Shown piece after piece: positions 46,023 to 56,051 of a stretch of 64,000 nucleotides of DNA. Each line of letters begins with the position of its first letter. Positions within the stretch are counted from its first letter, which is position 1. The translations under genes and the position numbers were made by a program. The DNA comes from Microvirga terricola (GTDB lineage Bacteria; Pseudomonadota; Alphaproteobacteria; Rhizobiales; Beijerinckiaceae): NCBI RefSeq assembly GCF_011777495.1, contig NZ_JAATJS010000004.1, positions 310,001 to 374,000 of the forward strand. Reading direction: 5' to 3'. The notes beneath the pieces are model-generated. The model saw only the letters and a program-made list of their open reading frames with translations. It did no database searches and was not told where the DNA came from.

Positions 46023-46472
46023 TTACCCCTCCAGCGCCCCAATCATCTCCACCCGCGTCGCATGTCGGCCGCCCTCGAACTGGGCGGTCAGGAACGCATC
46101 CACGATATCGAGCGCCAGCCCTTCGCCCACCACGCGCGCGCCAATCGACAGCATGTTGGCATCGTTGTGCTGGCGGATCATGCGGGCTGAGAATGTGTCG
46201 GCGCAGACGCCGCAACGGATGCCCTTTACCTTGTTCGCCGCCATCATGATGCCCTGGCCGGTGCCGCATAGGATGATGCCAAACCGGCAATCGCCGGAGG
46301 CGACGAGCCGCGCCGCCGCTTCGCCGTGCTTAGGATAGTGTGTGCTCTCATGCGTCGTCGGTCCGATGTCGACCACCACCCAGCCGTGCGCCGCGATATG
46401 AGCGGCAATGGCCGGTCGGAGCTGAATGGCGGCGTGGTCGCTGGAAAGGACGATGCGGTTGCTGGCTGGCAT
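46023..46472 (-). CDS. rpiB: Ribose-5-phosphate isomerase B
   Basis: Interconverts ribose 5-phosphate and ribulose 5-phosphate. The 149-residue protein has SSDHAAIQLRP near residue 10 and the active-site block ILCGTGQGIMMAANKVKGIRCG near 67, followed by RQHNDANMLSIGARVVG near 99. The Cys and Thr of CGTG and the His of HNDAN are the conserved catalytic residues. It is the first gene of a two-gene unit with the ArsC-like gene. It could act on a related aldose, as some LacAB/RpiB members do. Confidence 0.94.
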   Translation of the reverse strand: MPASNRIVLSSDHAAIQLRPAIAAHIAAHGWVVVDIGPTTHESTHYPKHGEAAARLVASGDCRFGIILCGTGQGIMMAANKVKGIRCGVCADTFSARMIRQHNDANMLSIGARVVGEGLALDIVDAFLTAQFEGGRHATRVEMIGALEG

Positions 46473-46745
46473 GGAGAAGTCGTCCCGTTTCCCGAAGCAA
46501 TTTGGCGGCTTGGCCGAGTTGGATCAACTCAACCTCTCCACCATTCATTCGTCAATAAGACAAAAACAACTAACGATTTCCTTGGCTTATGCCCATCCCT
46601 TTTTGTCGATTCCATTGGAAATACCATGCATGAAAAGGCGACGTTTAGGGCTCCATTTTCTCCAATGATCACAATTTGAAGCTTGGCTGCAACGTCACCC
46701 CGTGTGTAGTAGTATTGCGGTTCGATCATAGGGAAAACTCTGCCG

Positions 46746-47417
46746 TTGCTGACAGTCCTGGCGATACTTGCTCTGCTGGCCCTGCTGCTAGTTTGCTTCG
46801 TTATATTCCTTTTGCACTTCATCTATCGACTTTGGCGAAGGCCTCAGCCGGGCAGAGCCGTAAGGCGAACGATGATCGTCATAGCGGGCCTGCTTCTGGT
46901 GGGTGTTCCTTATCTTCTCGTCCAACGCTACGAGCACCAATTGCTGCTCGCCCGCGTCCCCGCGCCGCTTGAAGTCGCTTCGGTAGAATATCAACTTGAG
47001 GAATCGTGGGGTGTCGGTTTCATGCCAGGCGACAACGAGACGGGCTTTGTTGTCTACCGTCTCACCAATGCAAGCGCAGAATGGGCGCGCAATCAGGGGA
47101 GCCGGCTCGGTGACATGCTCCCAGGCGGTGCATCCAGATGGCACCCGACACCCGTTAAAAACGCTCACGACAACGGCTGGCACCCCTACGACCATGACCC
47201 GCAGATGATGTCCGCACAGCGGGCTGAGCAACATCTCCCTACGATTGCGGAGTATCTTGAGAAGTATGGCTTCACGATACCCATTGAGAGCGGCCGCGAC
47301 TCTGAAGCCGACCAGTCAATCCAGTCGGAGGGTTCGTTCTATTCATACGGCCGAGGCGGAAGCGTCACAATCGTCGACCCTATCAGAGGGAAAGTTTACT
47401 TTGCATACGCTGGATAA
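46746..47417 (+). CDS. Unrecognised membrane-anchored protein
   Basis: A 223-residue protein I do not recognise. Two hydrophobic helices are predicted at residues 1-27 (LTVLAILALLALLLVCFVIFLLHFIY) and 43-60 (MIVIAGLLLVGVPYLLV), followed by about 160 soluble residues, probably periplasmic, with a Trp/His-rich middle (SRWHPTPVKNAHDNGWHPYDHD). The start is uncertain: TTG at 46746 follows a stop at 46710, with no ATG between. Codon use is less GC-biased than in neighbouring genes, as in the flanking DNA. Possibly acquired by transfer. Confidence 0.55.
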   Translation: MLTVLAILALLALLLVCFVIFLLHFIYRLWRRPQPGRAVRRTMIVIAGLLLVGVPYLLVQRYEHQLLLARVPAPLEVASVEYQLEESWGVGFMPGDNETGFVVYRLTNASAEWARNQGSRLGDMLPGGASRWHPTPVKNAHDNGWHPYDHDPQMMSAQRAEQHLPTIAEYLEKYGFTIPIESGRDSEADQSIQSEGSFYSYGRGGSVTIVDPIRGKVYFAYAG

Positions 47418-47574
47418 CGCCAACGTCTGATTGTGTGGTTGAGACGCGCGCCGAGTATCTGCTTTCCACCCCAGCGAAGACATTCTTTGCGTCGGAACAC
47501 CTGACCCCACCGCCCGAGCGTTACGCCGGAGATCAAGCATCGTATAGCTGCATGAGCAGGTTCGGCCTGCTGCC

Positions 47575-47606
47575 CAAAAACTAAAAAGCCGCGCGAAGCG
47601 CGGCTT
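47575..47606 (-). terminator. Intrinsic terminator of guaA
   Basis: A nine-base-pair perfect stem (arms 47586-47594 and 47598-47606) with loop GAA and, on the minus strand, a TTTTTAGTTTTT tail. It lies 9 bases past the guaA stop codon. Confidence 0.85.
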
Positions 47607-47615
47607 TCTCCGTTC

Positions 47616-49172
47616 TCACTCCCACTCAATCGTGCCGGGCGGCTTCGACGTAATGTCGTAGGTCACGCGGTTGATGCCCTTGACCTCATTGATGATGCGG
47701 GTCGCGACCTGGCCGAGGAACTGCATGTCGAAGGGGTAGAAATCCGCCGTCATGCCATCGACCGAGGTCACGGCGCGTAGCGCGCAAACGTGGTCGTAGG
47801 TGCGCCCATCGCCCATCACGCCGACGGTTTTGACCGGCAGCAGCACGGCGAAGGCCTGCCAGATGTGGTCGTAGAGGCCGGCATTGCGGATCTCTTCGAG
47901 ATAGATCGCATCGGCTTTACGCAGGATGTCGAGCTTTTCGCGGGTGATCGTGCCGGGGACGCGGATGGCGAGGCCGGGCCCCGGGAACGGATGGCGGCCG
48001 ACGAAGGCCTGCGGCAGGCCGAGTTCGCGCCCGAGCGCCCTCACCTCGTCCTTGAACAACTCGCGCAGCGGCTCCACGAGCTTCATGTTCATGCGCTCAG
48101 GCAGACCGCCGACATTGTGGTGGCTCTTGATGGTGACGGACGGCCCGCCCGTGAAGGACACGCTTTCGATCACGTCGGGATAGAGCGTTCCTTGTGCCAA
48201 GAACTCCGCTCCGCCGATCTTCTTGGCCTCGGCCTCGAACACGTCGATGAAGAGCTTGCCGATGGTCTTGCGCTTGACCTCGGGGTCGGAGACGCCCTCA
48301 AGCGCGCCGACAAAAAGATCCTGCGCCTGAACGTGGACGAGCGGGATGTTGTAGGAATCGCGGAACAGGCTGACGACCCAATCCGCCTCGCCCGCGCGCA
48401 GCAGGCCGTGGTCGACGAAAACGCAGGTGAGCTGGTCGCCAATGGCTTCGTGGATCAGCACGGCTGCCACCGCCGAGTCGACACCGCCGGAAAGGCCGCA
48501 GATCACGCGGCCCGAGCCGACCTGTGCACGGATGCGCGCGATGGCCTCGTCGCGGAAGGCCTTCATGGTCCAGTCGCCATTGCAGCCGGCGATCTCGCGC
48601 ACGAAATTGCGGATCAGCTGAGCGCCCTGGGGCGTGTGCACCACTTCCGGATGGAACTGCACGCCGTAGAACTTACGGCTTTCATCCGCCACCACGGCGA
48701 AGGGCGCGTTCTGCGACGCGGCCAAAACCTCAAACCCATCGGGCAGTTTTGTGACGCGGTCGCCATGGCTCATCCAGACCGGATACTTCTCGCCTTGCGT
48801 CCAGACGCCCGTGAACAGTGCGCTCGGCTTCAGCACCTCGACCTCGGCGCGACCGAATTCGGAGTGGTGTCCGCCCTCGACCTGCCCGCCGAGCTGGGCC
48901 GCCATGGTCTGCTGGCCGTAGCAGATGCCGAACACCGGCACCTCGCCGTCAAACAGGTCCTGCGGCGCACGGGGCGAGGTATCGATCGTCACCGATTCCG
49001 GCCCGCCCGAGAGGATCACGCCCTTCGGCTTCATCTCATGGAAGGCCTGCGCCGCCTTCTGGAACGGCACGACCTCCGAATAGACCCCCTCCTCGCGCAC
49101 GCGTCGCGCGATGAGCTGGGTCACTTGGGAGCCGAAATCGACGATGAGGATTTTGTCGTGGGTCTGGGTCAT
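47616..49172 (-). CDS. guaA: GMP synthase (glutamine-hydrolysing)
   Basis: Converts XMP to GMP using glutamine and ATP. The 518-residue protein joins a class I glutamine amidotransferase (residues 1-200; nucleophile in [10 protein letters not shown] near 82, and QFHPE near 172) to an ATP pyrophosphatase with [14 protein letters not shown] near 228, and a C-terminal dimerisation domain ([25 protein letters not shown]). It ends [16 protein letters not shown], the usual terminus. Together with guaB in this window it completes the IMP-to-GMP branch. Confidence 0.97.
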   Translation of the reverse strand: MTQTHDKILIVDFGSQVTQLIARRVREEGVYSEVVPFQKAAQAFHEMKPKGVILSGGPESVTIDTSPRAPQDLFDGEVPVFGICYGQQTMAAQLGGQVEGGHHSEFGRAEVEVLKPSALFTGVWTQGEKYPVWMSHGDRVTKLPDGFEVLAASQNAPFAVVADESRKFYGVQFHPEVVHTPQGAQLIRNFVREIAGCNGDWTMKAFRDEAIARIRAQVGSGRVICGLSGGVDSAVAAVLIHEAIGDQLTCVFVDHGLLRAGEADWVVSLFRDSYNIPLVHVQAQDLFVGALEGVSDPEVKRKTIGKLFIDVFEAEAKKIGGAEFLAQGTLYPDVIESVSFTGGPSVTIKSHHNVGGLPERMNMKLVEPLRELFKDEVRALGRELGLPQAFVGRHPFPGPGLAIRVPGTITREKLDILRKADAIYLEEIRNAGLYDHIWQAFAVLLPVKTVGVMGDGRTYDHVCALRAVTSVDGMTADFYPFDMQFLGQVATRIINEVKGINRVTYDITSKPPGTIEWE

Positions 49173-49256
49173 GGCGAGGTCTTTAGGGCCTTAATTCGAT
49201 GGGCGCAATGGCGAGAAACTATTGTATTCTCAAGCTTTGTGGTTGGCCGATGGGGT

Positions 49257-50555
49257 TCATCTCTTCTTGAGGACCGCGACGAAGAAGCCGTCCGTTCCGG
49301 TCCGCAGAGGCGTCATCTGGAGGCCGTGAGCCGTGGCACGCATTGAGCCGGCCAAGCGGCCAAAGCCGGCGGCCTCAAGCACACGCGGCATGGAAACAAT
49401 CTCGAACTCGCCGCTCTTCCGTTCGAGTAAGCCCTCAATCGCCTCGTCGTTCTCTTCGGCCAAAATCGAGCAGGTGATATAGACGATCCGCCCGCCCGGC
49501 TTCACGAGCGAAGCGGCGCGGTCCAACACGGTTGCCTGCTCCTTGCGACGGACCTCAAGGCTGCCGGGGCGCAGACGCCACTTGGCGTCCGGGTTGCGCC
49601 GCCAAGTGCCGACGCCCGTGCAGGGCGCGTCGACGAGGACGCAGTCGATTTTGCCATTCAGATCGGACACTGCATCGGCGCCACCGCGCGGCGTGCGGAC
49701 CTGGACGTTGCGCACACCGGCCCGCGTCAGGCGGTCGTGGATGGGCGCGAGGCGGCGGGCGTCACCGTCGGTGGCGTAGATCTGGCCGTGGTTCTCCATC
49801 ATGGCGGCAAGCGCGAGCGTCTTGCCACCGCCGCCAGCGCAGAGATCGACCACTTGCTCACCGGGCTTCACACCGGAGAGCAAGGCCGCGAGCTGCGAGC
49901 CCTCGTCCTGAATCTCGATCCAGCCCTTGATGAACTCGGGCTCTACCTGCACAGCCGGGCCGCGGCCGTCTTCGCCCGGCATAATACGAAGCCCCAGCGG
50001 CGACAAAGACGTCTCGATGGCGGCCAGATGCGGCAGCGCGTCGTGCGCCTCTTCGCGAGAAGAGACCTTCAGCGTGTTCACGCGCAGATCGAGCGGCGCG
50101 CGGGTGGTGAGCGCTTGCATCTCGGCGACAAGGTCATCGCCGAAGAGCCGGGTGAGAGAAGGCTCGATCCATTCAGGAAAGTCGGCGGCGACATGAGCAG
50201 GCGCGTCATCGAGCTTCGCGGCGTCGAGCTTTTCACGTTCGGTACCCGTGAGCGGCTCCGGCGCGAAACGATCTCCCGAGCACAAAGCCGCAATCGCATC
50301 GGCGTTCAGCCCACGCTGAAGGCGCAACATCCCGAGTACGACCGCGCGGGGCGTGTTCTCACCCATGATCCAGGCCGCCGACGCCTTCCGGCGCAGAGCG
50401 TCATAGACGAGGCTCGCGATGGCGGCGCGGTCCTTCGAGCCTGCGAAACGGTGCGACAGCCCCCAATCCTTGAGAGCGTCGGTCGCCGGGCGTCGGCGCG
50501 CTTCGATGTCGCCGAGAACCTCAATAGCGGCCGAGATGCGGGCTGCTGGTGTCAT
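49257..50555 (-). CDS. RsmB/NOP family RNA (cytosine-5) methyltransferase
   Basis: A 432-residue S-adenosylmethionine methyltransferase. The N-terminal part resembles a NusB-like RNA-binding domain (ASLVYDALRRKASAAW). The Rossmann domain begins with VDLCAGGGGKTLALAA near residue 240 and has the two catalytic cysteines in VDAPCTGVGTWRRNPD near 308 and YITCSILAEEN near 358. These are diagnostic of m5C methyltransferases such as RsmB (C967 of 16S rRNA). The exact target cannot be assigned from sequence. ATG 50555 is taken as start; GTG 50573 is an alternative. Confidence 0.9.
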   Translation of the reverse strand: MTPAARISAAIEVLGDIEARRRPATDALKDWGLSHRFAGSKDRAAIASLVYDALRRKASAAWIMGENTPRAVVLGMLRLQRGLNADAIAALCSGDRFAPEPLTGTEREKLDAAKLDDAPAHVAADFPEWIEPSLTRLFGDDLVAEMQALTTRAPLDLRVNTLKVSSREEAHDALPHLAAIETSLSPLGLRIMPGEDGRGPAVQVEPEFIKGWIEIQDEGSQLAALLSGVKPGEQVVDLCAGGGGKTLALAAMMENHGQIYATDGDARRLAPIHDRLTRAGVRNVQVRTPRGGADAVSDLNGKIDCVLVDAPCTGVGTWRRNPDAKWRLRPGSLEVRRKEQATVLDRAASLVKPGGRIVYITCSILAEENDEAIEGLLERKSGEFEIVSMPRVLEAAGFGRLAGSMRATAHGLQMTPLRTGTDGFFVAVLKKR

Positions 50556-50678
50556 AGGAAAACAACACTCCACTGGAGAAACAAAGTTGCCACAATATGG
50601 CTAAGCTTCAACCGTAATCCGACTCGTACTAAAGCGACCGGGTGCATTCCGCACTCTGCCTTTTCGGAGCTTTCTTCC

Positions 50679-50825
50679 ATGATGACGAACCTGGCCCGCC
50701 TCGTTGCCCTTGGCCTTGCCCTCTCCATCGCCGCTTGCGCTGCCACCGCGACGCCGGACCTGACCCCGCCGCCGCGCAAGGCGACCGATGCCAAGACGCA
50801 GCTCGAGAGCGGCAAAAAGTACTGA
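50679..50825 (+). CDS. Small lipoprotein, 48 residues
   Basis: Too short to stand out, but well supported. CGGAGC precedes the ATG at 50679 by eight bases, the N-terminus is a lipoprotein signal (LARLVALGLALSIAAC) with lipobox SIAAC at residues 16-20, and the remaining 28 residues are polar with a PDLTPPPRK stretch and a QLESGKKY end. It is followed by a strong palindrome (50836-50867) that could end transcription. The function is unknown; tiny alphaproteobacterial lipoproteins of this type are often left unannotated. Confidence 0.7.
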   Translation: MMTNLARLVALGLALSIAACAATATPDLTPPPRKATDAKTQLESGKKY

Positions 50826-50835
50826 TCCACGTTCC

Positions 50836-50867
50836 TCATCATGGCCGGGCTAACCCGGCCATGATGA
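50836..50867. repeat. Dispersed palindromic repeat, copy 2
   Basis: A 14-base-pair perfect inverted repeat (arms 50836-50849 and 50854-50867) around CTAA. Its core matches copies at 28107 and 55344. Located between the small lipoprotein gene and the convergent MAPEG gene, it may also act as a transcription stop, although no T tract follows. Confidence 0.8.
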
Positions 50868-50877
50868 TTGAAGCAGC

Positions 50878-51309
50878 CTAGACGCCCACCTCGGCAAAGA
50901 AGACCCGTACCGCAAAGAGAACCCACATCAGCACCAGGATCAGCGCGCCGACCAGAAAGACCTGGAAGCGCTTCGTCACCCGGTTCGAGGTGGTGTGGAT
51001 ATACGCGTGAGCCATGCGGCTTACGACATAAACCCAAGACATGACGACGAAGGCGAGATCGGCCTTGCGGGTGACCAGCGCCAGGATCACCAGCACATAG
51101 AACAGCACCGGCGTCTCGAACTGATTGCCGTAGGCATTCGTAACCTGCTGCGCCTGCGTCGGCCAATTGCGCTCGCCAAGCGCAATCTCCTTGATCTTGA
51201 CGTCCCCCGCCCGGATGTGGGCGACACGCGAACGCCCCATCCAGAACATGAGGACGAAGGTCAACGCGACCTGGGCGAAGACCGGTGCGAGAATGGCGGG
51301 AACGCTCAT
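50878..51309 (-). CDS. MAPEG family membrane protein
   Basis: A 143-residue protein with four helices: near residues 5-22 (ILAPVFAQVALTFVLMFW), 71-90, 95-112 and 120-138. The MAPEG pattern is visible as QVTNAYGNQFETPVLFYVLVILAL and YVVSRMAHAYIHTTSNRVTKRF. The family includes membrane glutathione transferases and prostaglandin synthases, but bacterial members are mostly untested. It starts eight bases after guaB and is probably cotranscribed. Confidence 0.87.
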   Translation of the reverse strand: MSVPAILAPVFAQVALTFVLMFWMGRSRVAHIRAGDVKIKEIALGERNWPTQAQQVTNAYGNQFETPVLFYVLVILALVTRKADLAFVVMSWVYVVSRMAHAYIHTTSNRVTKRFQVFLVGALILVLMWVLFAVRVFFAEVGV

Positions 51310-51317
51310 GAAACGCC

Positions 51318-52820
<1,503 letters not shown>

Positions 52821-52985
52821 CTAAAGATCAAGTGTGCGGGTGCGAAAATGCAGCGATGAGTTGGCGAGGGTCCGTAGCACGGGCGCATCGTTGAGGAAAG
52901 GGCTCAAAGCCCCGCATCTTCATGGGGGCAGGCGTGCACCAAAGCTCTATGCAACCGCTCGCCTTAGGGTTAAGTGCGGGGGGTT

Positions 52986-54419
52986 ATGCAGCAGACCCGT
53001 CTTCTCCCCCTCATCATCGCCACCGCTTTGTTTATGGAGAACACGGATTCGACGGTCATCGCGACCTCGCTTCCCATGATCGCGACGGACCTCGGCGCCG
53101 ACCCCATCGCGCTCAAGCTTGCGCTGACCTCCTATCTGGTGAGCCTAGCCATTTTCATCCCCATCTCGGGCTGGATGGCCGACCGCTTCGGCGCGCGGAC
53201 AATCTTTCGCGCCTCGCTTGCGGTGTTCATGGCTGGGTCGCTCGCCTGCGCCGCCGCGCAGTCGCTGGAAGGCTTCGTCATAGCCCGCTTCATCCAGGGC
53301 ATGGGCGGCGCAATGATGGTGCCTGTCGGTCGACTGGTGCTGCTCAGAAGCGTGCCGCGCAACGAGGTGGTGCAAGCGCTGGCAACCTTGACCATTCCGG
53401 CCCTCGTCGGCCCCATCGTCGGCCCGCTGCTCGGCGGCTTCATCACCACCAACTGGAACTGGCGCTGGATCTTCTTCATCAACATCCCCATCGGCATTCT
53501 GGGGATGGTGCTGTCCTCGATCTACATTCCGAACGTCAAGGAAGAGGACATGCCTCCGCTCGACGTGGCGGGCTTTCTGCTTTCAGGCATCGGTCTCGCG
53601 CTCACGATGCTCGGCTTTGCCACAGGCGGGCGGCACATGATCCCCATCGAGGTTTCCGTCGCCCTCACCGTGATCGGCGCGATCTGCCTTCTTCTCTACG
53701 TCCGGCACGCGAAACGCACACCCTACCCGGTGCTTCAACTCAACCTGCTGAAAATCCCGACCTTCCGCGTGAGCGTCGTCGGCGGCTCACTGTTTCGCAT
53801 CGGCATCGGGGCGATCCCGTTCCTGCTGCCGCTGATGCTGCAGATCGGCTTCGGCCTGTCGGCCATGGCCTCGGGCTCGCTCACCTTCGTGGCAGCCGTC
53901 GGCGCGCTGTTCATGAAAACAATGGCCAAGCGCATTCTGGAGCACACGGGCTTTCGCATGCTGCTCACGATCAATGCGATTGTTGGTGCCGCCTTCATTG
54001 CCATCAACGGGTTCTTCACGCCCGATACCTCGCATTGGCTCATGATGGCGTTCCTGCTGGCCGGTGGATGCTTCCGCTCGCTCCAGTTCACGAGCCTCAA
54101 CGCCATCGGCTATGCGGAAATCTCCAACCGCGACATGAGCTATGCCACGAGCCTCTCGGCCGTGGCCCAACAGCTTGCGCTCAGCATGGGCGTTGCCTTC
54201 GGCGCTTTCGCGCTCGAGACCGCCGCCGAATGGCGCGGCGGCACGACGATCATCGCGGCCGATTTCGGCCCCGCTTTCTGGGCGGTGGCAGTGGTCTCCG
54301 CCCTGTCCGCTTTCATCTTCTGGCGGCTTGCTCCGACTGCGGGCGCAGAGATGTCGGGCCACCGCGCGGCCAAGCGCCATGTGCCATCCACAGGTATGGG
54401 TGACGGGATGGAAGGTTGA
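52986..54419 (+). CDS. DHA2-family MFS efflux transporter
   Basis: A 477-residue drug:proton antiporter-like protein. It shows ATALFMENTDSTVIATSLPMIA near residue 12 (DHA2 motif D1), motif A GWMADRFGARTIFRAS near 62, the GPLLGGFI antiporter motif C region near 150 (ALVGPIVGPLLGGFI) and WRWIFFINIPIG near 160. These place it with EmrB/MdtD-type 14-helix exporters, slightly short. No adaptor (EmrA) gene is adjacent, so it may act alone in the inner membrane. ATG 52986 follows a G-rich stretch. It diverges from guaB. Confidence 0.88.
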   Translation: MQQTRLLPLIIATALFMENTDSTVIATSLPMIATDLGADPIALKLALTSYLVSLAIFIPISGWMADRFGARTIFRASLAVFMAGSLACAAAQSLEGFVIARFIQGMGGAMMVPVGRLVLLRSVPRNEVVQALATLTIPALVGPIVGPLLGGFITTNWNWRWIFFINIPIGILGMVLSSIYIPNVKEEDMPPLDVAGFLLSGIGLALTMLGFATGGRHMIPIEVSVALTVIGAICLLLYVRHAKRTPYPVLQLNLLKIPTFRVSVVGGSLFRIGIGAIPFLLPLMLQIGFGLSAMASGSLTFVAAVGALFMKTMAKRILEHTGFRMLLTINAIVGAAFIAINGFFTPDTSHWLMMAFLLAGGCFRSLQFTSLNAIGYAEISNRDMSYATSLSAVAQQLALSMGVAFGAFALETAAEWRGGTTIIAADFGPAFWAVAVVSALSAFIFWRLAPTAGAEMSGHRAAKRHVPSTGMGDGMEG

Positions 54420-54463
54420 GCTGATGACGCTATGTTGAGGGTCCCATTCTCGCGGAGGCCCTC

Positions 54464-55318
54464 ATGGACCAGCGTATCATCGACCTCTACGACGACTTCA
54501 CCCATGGCGGCATGAACCGCCGCAGTTTTCTCGACCGCCTCGCCGCCCTTGTAGGCAGCGCCGCGGGAGCAACCGCCCTCCTGCCGATCCTGCAGAACAA
54601 CTACGCTCAAGCGCAGACCGTCGCCGACACCGATCCGCGGATCACGACCGAGACAGTCGATATTCCCGGCGTGCCGGGCCTCAAGGGTTATCTCGCCAAG
54701 CCGAAGACCGGCGACAAGCTGCCGACCGTTCTCGTCATCCACGAGAACCGGGGCCTGAATCCGCACATCAAGGACGTCACGCGCCGTCTGGCGACGCAGG
54801 GCTTCATCGCGCTCGGCCTCGACTATCTCTCGCTGATGGGCGGGACGCCCGAGGATGAGGACAAGGGCCGCGACATGATCGGCCAGCTGAAGCAGCCTGA
54901 CGTGGTCGCCTATGGCAAGGCGGCGGTGGCCTATCTGAAGAGTCATCCGGACGGCAACGGCAAGGTCGGCGCTGTCGGCTTCTGCTGGGGCGGCGGCGCG
55001 GTCAACAACCTGGCGATCGCCGAGCCTAACCTCTCAGCAGGCGTCGCCTATTACGGCGGCCAGCCGAAGGCTGAGGATGTGCCGAAGATTCACGCCGCGA
55101 TGCTTCTGCATTACGGGGGTCTCGACGAGCGCATCAACGCAGGCATTCCGGCCTATGAGGTCGCGCTCAAGCAGGCAGGCAAGACATACGAGATCTATGT
55201 TTACGAGGGTGCGAACCACGCCTTCAACAACAATACTAACGAAGCGCGCTACGACAAATCCGCCGCAGAGCTCGCCTGGAGCCGGACGGTCGCGTTCCTG
55301 AAGAAATACCTGAGCTGA
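54464..55318 (+). CDS. Tat-exported dienelactone hydrolase family protein
   Basis: A 284-residue alpha/beta hydrolase. The N-terminus includes a twin-arginine signal (MNRRSFLDRLAALVG, arginines 19-20, cleavage near residue 50). The hydrolase has VIHENRGLNPHIKDVTRRLA near 91, the nucleophilic Cys in VGFCWGGGAV near 172, and the His in YEGANHAFNN near 252. The Cys nucleophile and ENRG motif are typical of dienelactone hydrolases. Export to the periplasm means the substrate is probably extracytoplasmic; nothing nearby suggests a chloroaromatic pathway. Confidence 0.9.
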   Translation: MDQRIIDLYDDFTHGGMNRRSFLDRLAALVGSAAGATALLPILQNNYAQAQTVADTDPRITTETVDIPGVPGLKGYLAKPKTGDKLPTVLVIHENRGLNPHIKDVTRRLATQGFIALGLDYLSLMGGTPEDEDKGRDMIGQLKQPDVVAYGKAAVAYLKSHPDGNGKVGAVGFCWGGGAVNNLAIAEPNLSAGVAYYGGQPKAEDVPKIHAAMLLHYGGLDERINAGIPAYEVALKQAGKTYEIYVYEGANHAFNNNTNEARYDKSAAELAWSRTVAFLKKYLS

Positions 55319-55343
55319 TTGCGCTCACATTCCATCAGTCGTC

Positions 55344-55418
55344 ATGGCCGGGCTCGTCCCGGCCATCTCGTTTTGAAGAGCGCAACCAAGCGAGATCACC
55401 GGGGTCAAGCCCGGTGAT
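55344..55418. repeat. Dispersed palindromic repeat, copy 3 (composite)
   Basis: Two adjacent palindromes. The first has arms 55344-55352 and 55358-55366 around CTCGT, with the same core as copies at 28107 and 50836. The second has arms 55395-55403 and 55410-55418 around GTCAAG. A composite of these two palindromes is a form I associate with intergenic repeats in Rhizobiales. It lies between convergent genes. Confidence 0.8.
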
Positions 55419-55440
55419 GACATGATCAAGAGAAACGCAC

Positions 55441-55887
55441 TCAGCCCTTCAGGCGGGCGTTGCACTGCGAGTAATAGCCGCCGCCCTTCTGGATCCACTT
55501 CAGGCCGCCATTGCCGCTTCCGCCCGCAGCCTGATTGGCCTTGTACTGGTCGAGACAGGTGTGCATCCGGGCCTTGCCCGCGGATTCGCTGGAGTATTTC
55601 GATGAGACCGCCGACGGGAGCGTCAAATTGCCCTTCGCCATCGGCGTGGTAGGCGCCGTGGTCGGCTGGCGCGACGGCGGCGCGGTAACGGCTCCGGTCG
55701 CCGAGGGACCGCATTCCGCCTTGCGGAAATCGTTCCAGGTCTTCGTCCCCAGCGTTCCAGCCGTCTGAGCCGCTTTATACTTCGTGCTGCATTCCTTCAT
55801 GGTGAGAGCGGACGCCGGCGTGACCTGCGCCATGGCGAGCCCGGCGGCGCCAGCGAGGATAGCGGACAGGATGAGATACCGTTGCAT
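55441..55887 (-). CDS. Periplasmic protein with duplicated Cys motif
   Basis: A 148-residue secreted protein. The signal peptide (residues 1-28, YLILSAILAGAAGLAMAQ, with a second Ala-rich stretch to ASA) is followed by a motif MKECSTKYKAAQTAGTLG ... W..F.KAEC near residues 30-60. After a Pro/Thr linker (PPSRQPTTAPTTPMAKG), a second copy reads MHTCLDQYKANQAAGGSG ... W.QKGGGYYSQC near 107-144. Each half has a Cys pair that could form a disulfide. Reminiscent of PsiF-like short repeats, but I do not assign the family. It diverges from the nucleotidyltransferase gene. Confidence 0.75.
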   Translation of the reverse strand: MQRYLILSAILAGAAGLAMAQVTPASALTMKECSTKYKAAQTAGTLGTKTWNDFRKAECGPSATGAVTAPPSRQPTTAPTTPMAKGNLTLPSAVSSKYSSESAGKARMHTCLDQYKANQAAGGSGNGGLKWIQKGGGYYSQCNARLKG

Positions 55888-56051
55888 GGTCGAACCTTTC
55901 TCTCAATGCCTTCGCGGCACGCGAGTACCTCGGGACTATGCGGGAGGGAGGGGATAGGTTCCGTCACGGTTTGCTGGGCGTGGCCCGATATTCTTGTTTC
56001 GTTCCCATGCAGAGGGGCGTAGCTTGGCGGCAAGAATCCCTGAAGGAATCG

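Noticed and set aside
49737-50678. Plus-strand frame running into the small lipoprotein
   Set aside because: The upstream part is antisense to the RsmB-like gene. Only the last 49 codons, starting at ATG 50679, are credible.
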